Assembly: GCA_019614645.1 (NCBI GenBank)
Contig: JABWDB010000009.1
Span: 8,661,501-8,725,500 of the forward strand
Source: Stratiolaelaps scimitus
Lineage: Eukaryota; Arthropoda; Arachnida; Mesostigmata; Laelapidae
Reading direction: 5' to 3'
DNA: 64,000 nt
Below, piece after piece: positions 25,701 through 37,500 of this stretch. Position 1 is the stretch's first letter. The number at the start of each line of letters is the position of its first letter. A program made the position numbers and the translations under genes. A model generated the notes under the pieces. That model did no database searches. It was given only the letters and a program-made list of their open reading frames with translations, and was not told the origin of the DNA.

Positions 25701-25882
25701 GTATATCCAACGCGAAAATCACTTGTCTATTGATATTATTGTCTGACTTTACTAGTCGATTTTATCATTGCCTTATAACAAGTCATACCCGATCCTTGAA
25801 CTGCTGGAACTGGCTCTTGTTCTATGGTTGTTTTCAGGAAGTTCACTATTGGGATGAAGACCCACTGACTTTCATGAAATAA
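22723..25882 (+). CDS. Phospholipid scramblase family protein, paralog B
   Basis: Six exons, 22723-22894, 23493-23716, 24097-24270, 24795-24862, 24997-25084 and 25838-25882, give 771 nt, 256 aa plus stop; phases 1, 0, 0, 2, 0 all match. Two adjacent ATGs open it (MMSFN). Exon 1 is a Gly/Pro-containing N-terminus ending in ADFDEVILEQKTEKE, exon 2 carries FVIMNSRRQPILNSVEESDF, the FAYRRHNCC segment and a dense cysteine cluster, exon 3 VGQIQHKRRWWKPRYPILDE and CRTCC, exon 4 IKKGGAIVGEIKK, exon 5 the calcium-loop region (DRPYTAIMFPTD) and KALIICAAFYI, exon 6 an acidic tail. All parts of the scramblase domain are present in order. The calcium loop keeps its first and last Asp but lacks the second acidic position, and the C-terminal helix is short and followed by charged residues. 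An AATAAA lies at 26,304. Four of its five introns match those of paralog A. Confidence 0.9.
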
Positions 25883-26517
25883 TAATCAATTACCACACCA
25901 CTGTCCGTCTACGGATAAAAAGGACAACCGCTCAGCTGTGCACAGCGTTCTCGACAGGACTCGAACTGGACGAACCTTGTACCGAAAACGCAATTACTTC
26001 ATAAGGAATCTTTCGATATCGCGATATGGAATCGTCGATTTGTTACGATGGAAATCGTCGGCACTAGCCCAACATAGTAGAGTGAACACACAGTGTTCAA
26101 CAGTTCCTCTGCACAGTGCACATGGAGAAAGCCTTCAGTGTTTGACGCACGCGTTTCTCGTGAACACTGCAACAATGCGTACAACTTTCTCAGCAAGAAA
26201 TCTTAGGGCATTGACACTGTTCAATATATTCAATATGATCACTACTATGCCTATCCATATGACACATTGGCAATTCACTAAATACAACGACCAAGCATAT
26301 TGGAATAAAGTTTTGCCGTGAGTTGGCGGTACACGGTAAAAAACCGAGTGTGTCCTTGATTTAAGTCAATTTTCATATGATGACATATTTCAAGAGCTCA
26401 TGAGGTATAGAGGTTTTCGTTTGTGGAGCGAAATGATCTCAACATGAAAAGAGTAAGTTCGATTCATCGACTCAAGATTCTCAGAATCGGATGCATATAA
26501 ATTAACTAATGGCACAC

Positions 26518-26623
26518 GACTTCCTGTATGCCACCCGTCGACGTCCAATCACCAACAAATCATATATTTATATATATATGATTTGTTGGTGACTGGACGT
26601 CGACAAGTGGAATACAGGAAGTC
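26518..26623. repeat. Inverted repeat, about 48-bp arms with TA core
   Basis: The arm starting GACTTCCTGTATGCC at 26,518 is matched by the reverse complement ending at 26,623, with a few mismatches only. The core is TA-rich. It lies in the intron that follows QARS1 exon 3, and is followed by a second (TA)n tract (26,629-26,652). Confidence 0.9.
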
Positions 26624-26712
26624 TCGTATATATATATATATATATATATATAACCTCCATGAAATTTCAAACCCCCAGTATCTAGCATAGACGAGACAAA
26701 AGTGCAACTTAC

Positions 26713-28861
26713 CCCACTGGTGGGCGTCCCTTTAGTAGCGCTTTTCACGGCGGATTTGCCCTTCGCAGGCTTCACGAGGTCGGCTTCGGTCTTCGGGCCA
26801 AGCAGAGTGAGAATCTGCATGTCCACTTCGGCTTTAACGCTCTTGCCATCAGCGAACCGTAGCGCATCTGAGCCTCTCGCTTCACCGAGAACGGCTCCGA
26901 CGTTATATCGGTAACGCTGCTCGATGAGGCCAGCTTTGTGGCGCACTATGATCGCTTCCACAGCCTTCTCGATCTGTTCGGGTGTTACTACGATGCCAAC
27001 CCCGCTGGCACGCTCGAACTCCTGTTGGACGACAGTCGAAGATGATAGTATATATTTATATTTACACACAAAAACAGCAATTTGTTAGAACAAATGCTTG
27101 GGTAGAATGATAGATGGTTCGTAGGTGATTACGGGCGACAGCTGAGCAGCTTGATCGCATTCCCGCCTTGTTCATAGTTCGTTCCGCATTCATCTATGCC
27201 GAGTCTCAATAACACCAACATATTATATTACCATATACAGTACGTCACCATATACGTACTGTGTCAGGAGAACGCCTCCGAAGCGTTTGGCCTTCTTGGG
27301 CCTAATGTGTACTGTCCACTAGACATTCGTCTACTAGTATAGATATGAGAACTTGCATGGTATGAGACCTACATTCAGATCAAGGTCGCCCTGCATGTGT
27401 GCCAAGAGGAAATCCAGGGCGAATCCGACCTTCGTTTCGGAATCAATTTTCCCACGGGCAATGTACTCAACGAGTACGGGAAGACGCCCACGAGCCTGGG
27501 CCTTAATCTTCGAGCACGCAGCGTACACGAGATTACAGGCAGTTTTCGGTACAGGCTTCCCGCCAAGAATCGTAGACACCTGTGAAATACACAAATCGTT
27601 AGGTGTTAGCAATAAAGCTGATCTACTGCTATGGGATGTCAACTCTGTGTCCTGGTCTATTTCAGTCATCCTTTAAGACGCAGGGGCACTTTGCGGAAAT
27701 CGGTGCTTTTCTATCGAAGAATTTGATAATTTTAACAATAAAGATAAAGGTATGACCAATCAGAACCGATGTTCTCGAGTCAAGGCCCATGTTTACATTG
27801 TAAATATGCGAATGTACATATATTATAATATTGGTGATAACGAATACAATATATGCATGAGAATAAATGTATATTACGTATATAACAGAAATTTATATAT
27901 ATATATATATATATACACATAGTGTCCAGCAGTATGGCGTGAAGATAATGCGGGGTACTCGAAACTGTGGGGTCTCGCGTGCTAATCACACGCAGCCCAA
28001 TGTGGTCTTGGACTTGCAGATTTGTTAATATAGTCATTATAATTATTATTATTAATTCTGAGGTTAGCTGTTCACTTTATGATATTCCACAAGACACGAA
28101 ATATTCTCTACAGAGAATACTTGATAAAAAGTCAGAAGAGAGTACTCCATTCAATACAACGTGTACCCAGGTGAAAAGCCAGTGCTTGACGCAATCAGCG
28201 TGTTTCCTTTCCAATATCTTAAAAAATGCTTAACAGCGCCTAGTCAGATTATCAAGCCACTCACAGGAGTAAGTGACGCTTCTGACAACTTATTTATTAA
28301 TCATTGAGGGCGCTAGTCGGCCTTCGTTTCTAGTTCACTAATGTCTGACGCAATCATTACCCATGCAAAGGTTACTACTATGGGCGAGCAGGCTTGTGTA
28401 CGCAGCAAGAAACACCGGTTGTGCCCGACAGCGTTCAAACAACATATTCGAAGATGATGAGATGTTCACCGTACACGTAGCACCCGTTCTGTGAATGATA
28501 CATTCTATACTTTTTCATAAGTCAGCAAAGAGAACTGCGATCACTGGCGGTGAGAACTATGGTTGGCCAACGCATCCACACATAAGTGATCAACGGACCC
28601 GCGCGCGAAAAATGCTCGAACTTCCGAACACTCGTTACCCCACTGACGCTCACCTTACACACATTATGACATTAAGTCAATAGAGCAATACACATTGTTA
28701 GACTACGACGATACGATCACTATTGGTATCGAAAGTGTCCAAACCTGAGTAGCGCTGTCCGTTAGTAGTCCGGTGAGCGATTCATTCTTTAGAGTTTCCT
28801 GTGCCTTTTGCTCAGTCAGGCCGAGATACACCAACTTGTCCACTTTGTCAGAATTTGCCAT
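26713..28861 (-). CDS. QARS1: Glutaminyl-tRNA synthetase, N-terminal domain exons only (partial)
   Basis: Three - strand exons: 28861-28745 (39 codons from the ATG), 27579-27373 (69 codons) and 27021-26713 (103 codons), all phase 0. Together they give 211 aa matching the appended N-terminal domain of eukaryotic glutaminyl-tRNA synthetase: [14 protein letters not shown] at the start, [12 protein letters not shown] in exon 2, [17 protein letters not shown] and [18 protein letters not shown] in exon 3, then a Lys/Ala linker. This domain aids tRNA binding. The enzyme charges tRNA-Gln in the cytosol. Exon 3 ends at a strong donor (GGG then GTAAGT), so more exons are expected, but the class I catalytic core with its HIGH-type motif is not visible on the - strand in the remaining 26.7 kb, where the two scramblase genes lie on the opposite strand. 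Without splicing the frame stops at 26,560. It shares a head-to-head promoter region with SEC63. Confidence 0.88.
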
Positions 28862-31517
28862 GGCGATCACTTAACACCAGCAAACACGCACGACACCACG
28901 AACTGTTCGCACACAAGACGTTTTCTTTCAAACCGGGCCGGAATTCAATCGAAGCAGCGAAGCACACCGGTTCTCAACGCACTACAGCCTGCGGAACAGA
29001 GCGCAGACCTTCCTTTGGCGCATGCAGCGGCCCCGGCACGTTCTATGAGACCCCCGCCTCCCCCCCGGGGTCTCCGTCAAAATAAAACATTGCAGCAGAC
29101 GACTCGAGATAGCTGTTCGCGTGGAAATGAGCGGATTTGCTACTGAGACCAATCATTTGGTATATGCCAGCAACAGCAGGTAGTGGTTCATAGCGGAGAT
29201 TTGTTAATGAATACTATAAATTTGTTGGATACTTTGAGAAAATCTTCGCGTGGGTGCACCTACAGCCACACATGGGTATTCTTGAAAATCTCTTCGTCTG
29301 GCTGTAAAATGCCTTGAGTCAAACGAACTACACGCACAGAGCCCTTAACGTCTGTGTTCAGTCACACAGGCGAACAACAGCAGAAAAAGAGCGGTTTATT
29401 CTTCTGTTATCGCTACATGCTCAGAGTACGACTATCGCTACGATTATAGTGTGTCTTTGGTAGTCGATTTCCTCTACGGTGATCCCCTATTGTATAGTTG
29501 CTAGTAACACGGAGTAAGTCTCAACTTTGACTTGATTCTCGCTCGCGTTGCGTTTCCCATCCGTGTACTACTCATTCCTAGGCGATATTTCCGCCACATG
29601 CGTCGATTTGCTTAGGCGCGTTTCATCCCGCGGGCTCTATCGACTACGCTACTTCCGGGTGCAGCTCATCGACACCAGACGCCTGCTAACCCACGATCAG
29701 CTGACGGCGCCCGCTGACGTTCCCCTCTCTGTGAGTTGTTCGTGCTGTTGGCCGTCTTGACGGGTAACGTCACCAATTGTGCGACACGACTTCTTGTTCG
29801 ATGTTTAGCGCCCGCTCCCGTCCTGCTCGTCGTCGGCCACCACCAGCAGCGGCAGCCGCATTATAGGGGAGACTAAAAGCAGAGCTAGTAGCTAGCAGTA
29901 AGTGGCAGTGTTTGGCTAACGGGCTGTGAAAGCAGGCTCGCAGCGGGACCGCGTTCACAGCAGCAGCAGCAGTGTAGAAAACGTGAACATTGACCGCAGA
30001 ATGAAAGCTGGTCCATTCGAGACACTGAGTGCGTGAGTGTGCCGGTCGTCCAGGATTCATCCGACGTTAGAGGCGTATTATCGCCGGTTGGACCGTACAT
30101 CTATCTGGCTGTATATCTGGAGGCTAGCTAGGTAGATAGATCTCTGTCCGGTATCGCGGGGCGGCTGTTTATTTCTGGTCATGTCGACCGCTGGATGGGA
30201 GCCGCTCGCTTGCCACTCACCGACCATTTTTGCTCCCGTATAGAACTCGAGCCGCGGCCAGGTAATGCTGCTGCTACTACTGCTGCTGCAGTGTGGTATC
30301 GAACGTTGCTCGAACGGCGCTTGTATACACGTATAAAATCATCAATATATGGCAGGTTCTAGTGAAGTTGCTGCTAGTTATTATTGTGTTTGGGTAGCGC
30401 TGCGTATTTGTCGCGGCTAACCCTCCTTCCCACCATTGCTCTGTCGTTCTCGAGCTCCAATTCTTCCCAATTGCCTTTCCGCCTGCTGCTGCTCCTGTGT
30501 TCGGCTGACTTCGGAGAGGCGACACGGCGGCCACCGGGGAGACGGGCATCCATATAACGTATCTCGTAGTGTAGCTCGCGTCGCCCGCGAGAGCGGCACT
30601 GGCCTCGACGAGATCGGAAACTGTAGTTGCGCGACCGCCAACGTGATCGTGGCCGAGCTGTGCGTATGTGTGTTGTTGTTCGATGCTGAAGACGACGTCA
30701 GCGTTTGCCGACCGGGTGTGAATTGACGACACGAGCAAGGTATACAGCGACTGAGAGAAAGAAAGAAAACAAAAATTAATTGTGCTTTGGGTAAAACAGA
30801 CGTGTCTCATTCCGCAAAGCAAGACCCATATACAGCAAAACCCCTAAGCTATCCGAGGGATTTTTAATAGATTTTTCTGTAGTGTGTGTGTGTGTGTGGG
30901 GGGTCGTTGCTTCGTCGAGGACGGCTATTTAGTTATTATCATCGTTGGTATTGATGACACTGTTGTTGTTGTTGTTGTGGTCGCATAACAGCGACGACGG
31001 CCACGCAGTGTTTTGCTACGCCGGTGTTCACAGAGGTAACCCGAAACATCGGAACAAAACGCCGGTCGATTAGCTAACGCAGGACTCGCTGGTTGGCTAT
31101 CGTCGGGGTGCTTAATATCCGGCTCGATTCTTCCCTACCTGGCGTTCCCGGCAACTGGCAATAGCCAGGACCACACGCGCAACCGGTGTCTTCGAGGACA
31201 GACCAACTGGAGAAGTGTCCTCAGTGAGAGAGAGAGAGAGAGACGGAACACTACTGACGCAGGAGAGTCGGAACACTACTGAATTGACCGCCCCAGTGAA
31301 CTAAATGAACAAGCTGAGTGGCGTCGTGCATACAGCAACAACAACAACAACGATACCAGCAACAAATAAGTGAGGCACCGTAGCGTCTAGCTGACGTGCT
31401 AGCTCTGCAGCCGACTCTCGGAAAGTTTCGTTTGCAGACCCTCCGAAACCCGCCGGCGGGAGGAGGCTCGACAGCAGCAGCAACAGCAGCAGCCACCGCA
31501 CAAGTTGTCAAAAGGCC
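28862..31517. promoter_or_regulatory. Head-to-head intergenic region, QARS1 (-) and SEC63 (+)
   Basis: The start codons of QARS1 and SEC63 face away from each other across 2.66 kb. The part from about 29.7 to 31.5 kb is G+C-rich with CAG/CAA triplet runs and a GA run at 31,227-31,241. It probably contains both promoters and the 5' untranslated sequences. I see no defined TATA box, and no reading frame of interest. Confidence 0.5.
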
Positions 31518-34500
31518 ATGGCGTCCAAATTTCAGTATGACGAAAGTGGGGGTACATTCTTTTATTTTCTACTTGCCTTCTTGGCGATGGTGGTTTTACC
31601 GTGCACCTACTATCTCTGGCCAACGAAACGTAAGGAGAATGTTGAAGAGGATAAGAAAAAGTGTCAGTGCACGCCTTGTGTGGCGAAACACTCGCGTCTT
31701 AAGGAGGTAGCCCCGTGGACGAAAACGAAAAGTACCATCATTCAAGTGCTCATCATTATCGGTTGGATAGCGATGTTCGCGTGTGTCTACAAGGTGAGAA
31801 CTTTGAACATGTTGTTGAATTGTAACAGAATTAGAATTAGAATTATTATTATTGTGGTTGTTGTTGTTATAACCTATAGGCACGAGGAACGTTCGACAGG
31901 GTAAGTGTCCGTACTGATCTGGTTGGAAAGCTTAGTTATGGTAGCAGTGATAGAAGATGATTTGACGGATATGCAGTTCGGGCCGACGAACTGAGTGGAA
32001 TACGCGTTACAGAAACGACAACAGAAAACGAAGACACATCTGATTGACGGAGGATTTCATTATAATTGCGTGCCCGCTTGCAAGACCAGCTAGCCCTGTA
32101 CATCTTCTCACCCGCTCTTAGTTGAACTCTCCGTTTTGATTTTAATTGCATTTTGTAACATTCTTGACATCTTTGCGAATGTACAAGATGCGAACGTTTG
32201 TTCATTACTGTCTCACTAATCTCGTATGTATGCCAGGTCATGACAATTTGGTTGCTTCTTATTAACTTCAAGTATGTTCCACAGCTTTGGTTAACCCTCG
32301 GGACAATGGGTTATTTGGATATCCACGTGGATATTCGAGGGGACAGAATTTAGCAGCTGGAATGAAGTAATGCCTGTTAGTTAGTTGTGTGACACGTCGG
32401 GGTGATTGCTGTTCGCTCTAATGTATCGGACTCGACATCGACTGTCAAAGCTTGTCTCTATTTTTAACGTAGTTCTTGTTACTCGTCTTAGAATGATGCC
32501 ACCATCGTCACCATCATTTGACGGTGGTTGATTTTATGGGAAGCGGGCAGGATATGAAATACTAGTGGCTGAAATTAGTGGATTTCAGTTCCGGGAGAGT
32601 TCTTTTATAGCATTAGGTTGTTCGGAGCGATTTTGTACATCCGCGAATTTTTTTTGGTAAGCTTTGAATCCGTCGTGATTGCCATGTGAGATTTGGCTAG
32701 TTTACAGTTGAGTTTTTGCTTACGTGTAGCCTGGCGCTGGTTAAATCCTGGCGTTTCGTGGTCAAATTTTTGCTTCATGGAAGGAACAAACCCGAATAAA
32801 ATTCGACAAGAATCTTTGAAAATTTTAGACAAGACTGACCTTTCCCGGCGAAACGTTTAGTATTGGCGTAACCGATTCAGGAGTGCTGATTCGACCCACG
32901 TTGGAGACCACAGCGGAGGTGGCTTCACTTCAGGACATCTCACGAACGAGCGAACGAGTTGGGACAATTACTACAGCCTTTAAACAAACCGGTGGCTGGA
33001 CTATGACCTCTGTGCCGGTCTATTCCGCGCACCACATGTTACGAAGTTATAATAAAAACATCGAAAACGACCAAGAAAAGGCGAAATGGAATCACCCTCC
33101 CCACGAATTGTCTTCGACGCAGATGTCGCACACGTGTCGCATATTCTCGCGGTGGACGGTGACGACATTTGTTATTTTGAGGGATTCTGAAAGAAGAACA
33201 AAATTTATGCAACCTAATGTCTCATGAGCGACACGAGCGTGAAAAGGCCCATTGACAAATAGCACAGGCATGGGAGCCGTTCAGGGTGTCTTCTCGACGA
33301 CAACACAAAACCGCTCGCTGCACCGCTGCGATAACGAACTGGATGGAGGCAACCAATTTTTATGGTTGTCTTCAAACGTTAAATAGGTGAACTGGCGACG
33401 CACATTATGCATGCGTCAATTAGGTTGAGGAAGCTGTCGATAACAAAATTAGCAATATAAGTATACCGGCACCCTTGATCCTGCTGCGTAAATAATGACG
33501 AATTAAAACAAACCTCCAACATATACTAACAAGAAAAGGGTCAAAGTTAGTTATTACTTCTCAAAAGTTATCTAACATGTTTCGATATACAAAATAGCTC
33601 CGAAAGACCCAATAGTTCACGTCATCATCGTTGGCTAAGCACAATAGTGTCCGGCAATGTTCGACCGGGCACGATATCCTTCATGTAATACTGATCTGTT
33701 CTTCAGCGTTCGTCGTTCTTTTTTGAAGAGCGATAGATGGACGAGATCCTCACGTAATGGTGTGCTGTGCATCCCTTGCCAGTTCGTATTCCCTTCGCCC
33801 TGTAGCCACTTGGCAGCTTTTCAATGGTCATTAAAGCCTATTTACGTAAAAGTAAGAGACAGTTAGATTTAAAAATAAATAGTGCTGCATGCGGCTGGTC
33901 TCAAATCATTTCGTTATCATCACGTCGTCGTAAGCGATGCGAACAATACGCTAGATCGGGATGGATACTTGTAAGCGCTAGTTGAGCCTGTTGCGTTTTG
34001 CCCCGTAGAGTTGTCTCTCGGCATTGTGTCATAATATAATGAGTAAATACGGCTAGGAATAAATAGGGCTAAAGCAGATAATTACCTTTAAAACACCTCT
34101 AGAGGAGAGACAGAGTCACACCGGTGGAAGACTGTATAAATATAGTGGCACTGGTTGCCTGAGAGACTGGTTGTCACGGAAAACACTAATGCCGAGGTGA
34201 ATCCGCCCTCCGTCTCATTCAGCTAGAATGAAAATTAAGCTAAGCTTAATTGCGCTTTACTCCACTCACGAGCGGCTGCTGGAAGCAGCAGCGTTGTAGG
34301 AGCTGAGGTATTTCGAGGTATAAAGGCTATTGTTCAGGTTTACGTGATATTCTGCAACGGGCGAGCGGACCTTTGGTTGCATTTTAGAATGATAATCTTG
34401 AGTTGAAATTGTTAGGTGGATGACCGCGTGGTCATATCTCGTGTCTCTGAATAGAAGGAACGTCAATGCTCTGGCCATTTCGATTGTGCTCGCTATGCTC

Positions 34501-37500
34501 CGCTTAGCAGACTGGCCTCATTTATCCAGACTTGATGTCTGTCTCTGAATCTTGTCCGAACATGGGTCACACTGAAGATAATATTGTTATATCGCATTTT
34601 CTCTCTTCCCCACAAACATATATATATATATATATATATGGGTGTGTTAACGAGATTGTCTGATCTTAATGACGATATGAGGCTCAAGCCGTCAATAAGT
34701 TTAAGCAATTTTTCTGTGAAAAACCTTTCATTTGCCTACTCTTTGACGGCCTTTTTCCAAATTTGAAATGCGTATTTTGTATATCCTGACTCCACGTTTA
34801 TCTGTTAGCTACAAATCCCTATAATCATCACTTTCGTATCAATATATCGTATTTAATCTCAGATTTCTATCTTCGCGATCAAGTCCCACAAAGCTATTTA
34901 CGTGCCCGACCAGTGGACGATCCGTTGAATTTACCCAACGGCAAACGACTACAAAGTTAAAAAAAAATACATCCCTACCTAATCATAGAATATATGGCCA
35001 CTGATATATAGATGCATGTGTCATTCATGCGCGTTTGTGTCTGTGTGTTCTTCATTTTACTGTTATGCTAGTCTGTGTAATAGCGCCAGTCTAAATGTCT
35101 ACGGTTTCTCCTGTTCAGAAATCGTGATACGAGCGGGTCACGTAAAGTGTAGGGGAATCCTGCCTCTGCCACCACCTACTTAAAAGTGACCGCTGCAGTT
35201 CAGGTGGGCAACAGTGGAGAAACAGGCCAGGCCCGAAATGGATAACGGGTGATTTCCCGAGCTCACGAACGGAGCGGATCTGTTCATCAATCCGTCTATT
35301 CATCTTGGCTCGCTACAGCCTGCAATTCCGTATTTCCAAGCCAATGCGGTTGGGAGCCGTTGCTGAAGTTCGGCCAGCGCGCGTAGGCCGCATCATCGCA
35401 CTTTGCTTACTATAGCGTTGCCGATTGTGTGAGCTGTTGGAGTTTAGCTAACAATATCATCAGAGGGTCCAGTCCATCCTTATTGATATGTGCCCAAAGC
35501 TGAACACGCCCGTACCGCTTGGAGCGATCATGGACAGGCCAGATTCGACGGCTCGTTTTGTCATCGCAACCGCCGTCGCCTCTTTAGCCGAAACGTTCTC
35601 GATAATATATAATATTGTAATATCAGCTGTACGCGGACGAACGTCTCCTGCCACTCTGTCGGAATATCGGTGATTTACTCGCAAAACGCTACCGGTAGCA
35701 TGTTCTCGAGCGAGTAGAAGTGAGCTCGCTCGTTCTGTTTCTCGTGAGTTTATGACGATGTTGGCATTTGGCTCCAGTTCGACAAAGGGGGCAGAAATAA
35801 ACCCTCTTTTCTTTACGACTTCCGATACCGTATATGTGGCTCACGCCTTGAGATATTTATATATGATATATATATATTTATATCTCATGTAGCTCGCGCC
35901 TTGGTATATATGTATATAGCGAGGGGTGACGGGTTAGAAAAAGCAAAAATGGCGTTCATCGTCACATCTAAAGCTCGTCGACGTATGCTGTGTTCGCGTG
36001 TGCAGAGACGGGGGCATACAGTGCGTGCAGATGACTTGATGAGAGTGGATGGACTTCCACGAGATGCTGAGTGGCGTCCAATGATCGACGGTTGCCGCGT
36101 ACATTTTCAAGAAGTTCAAGTTTTTTCGAAACCGCTCTCGAGTTGAATTTAGGTAAAAGACAAATATATATGTCAACGCTGGCGTTAAGGTTATTATTAT
36201 TGGATCAGGCTGGCATACTACAATTAGCTGTGCTGCTGTTGGAAGCCGCTGCGCGACTGAACGTTGCAGGCCGGCTCACCGATCTTGTCAACCTGGATTT
36301 AGGATTAAATCTAAGGCAGATCGGTGGCTAACTTTCTGTAGAAAGTTGCAAGAGCGACTTTCGAACTGGTGGGATTGTGAATACAATGAGTACGCATACA
36401 TCTTGAACACGACGGGGTACAAGGCTGGGTTTATTGACTGAACTGCACTCTTGTTACAACAATTCCGAAGTTCGTCTATAAGGGACTAAAACATATTTGG
36501 CTTTGATAACCATTTAATTATACACGGTATTTTACACGGTATTGTGAGGAAAGTTTGTGATACGAGCTAGTTGCTAGTTGTTGGTGAACAAGTTGCCTTG
36601 GTACCGCTCCGGGTCACCCAATTGCTATTGTGTGGTAATTAGGCGCTGCTGCTGGTTGATGCGGACGTCACGCCAGTTGGAAGGCGGGCTTGAACATTAC
36701 CAAGCAAGCGTTCCACAAGTATGCAACAACCGGCAGCTGCTGCTCGGTATTCCTCGGTTTCATCCAACTCTGCATCCAGGTTGTCGTCGTTGAAATCGGG
36801 ATGGTGTACGACGAGATGATCGGCCTCCCGGACACTCTCCGAATGATCGCTCTATGGCCGACAACAATCCGAATAGCTCGGCTGCGGTATCTGCTGTTGC
36901 TTGCGTGAATTCTCTCGCACCTTTGCAATAGTCGAGGTGAGATGTTTCCGTAGTCTTGTGCGTTGGCCTTGAAGTACACTGAGCTTTGTGGTGGTGCTGC
37001 TGATGGATTTGGTCGACCTCGAAGTTCAGGGACGACGCACTTCACAGCACGTTTCATCAATTCAGCGTGGTACTTCGCCACTTCAATTACAATTGAACGC
37101 CACCAAATTTCGGTGAACAATCGGTCGCGTTCGAGATTAAGCCGTCCTTCCCCCATAATGAGGCGAGAGATCGTATTTGCCGGAATCAGCCAGCATGAAT
37201 AAAACTTCTTATACAAATATTATCACAATTATTAACATTTATTATGACAGGTGCATAGACATGTACAAGTTATAGGTTCGAGGTTGTGCAATATACTAGA
37301 TATAATCACTCCATACATATGAACTCTAATTCCGATTAATCTTGCGATGAATTGAAGACATCCTCCCCCTCTCTTTAGGCGTTTTCTTTTCGACACACAC
37401 ACACACACATGGGCTAATTCTGTATATTTCTCTGATTATCGTCAGCCTTATTGGCACTTGTTGTGCATATGCGCGGTGGCGGTTTGGATCGAACCAGCAA

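Noticed and set aside
35460..35690. Open frames on both strands in SEC63 intron 1 with protein-like appearance
   Set aside because: Neither strand has splice sites or a domain that I recognise; likely chance or an old repeat.
36668..37216. 182-codon - strand open frame in SEC63 intron 1, briefly considered a transposase remnant
   Set aside because: No alignable catalytic motif could be found in any frame; similarity to Harbinger-type nucleases was too weak to claim.
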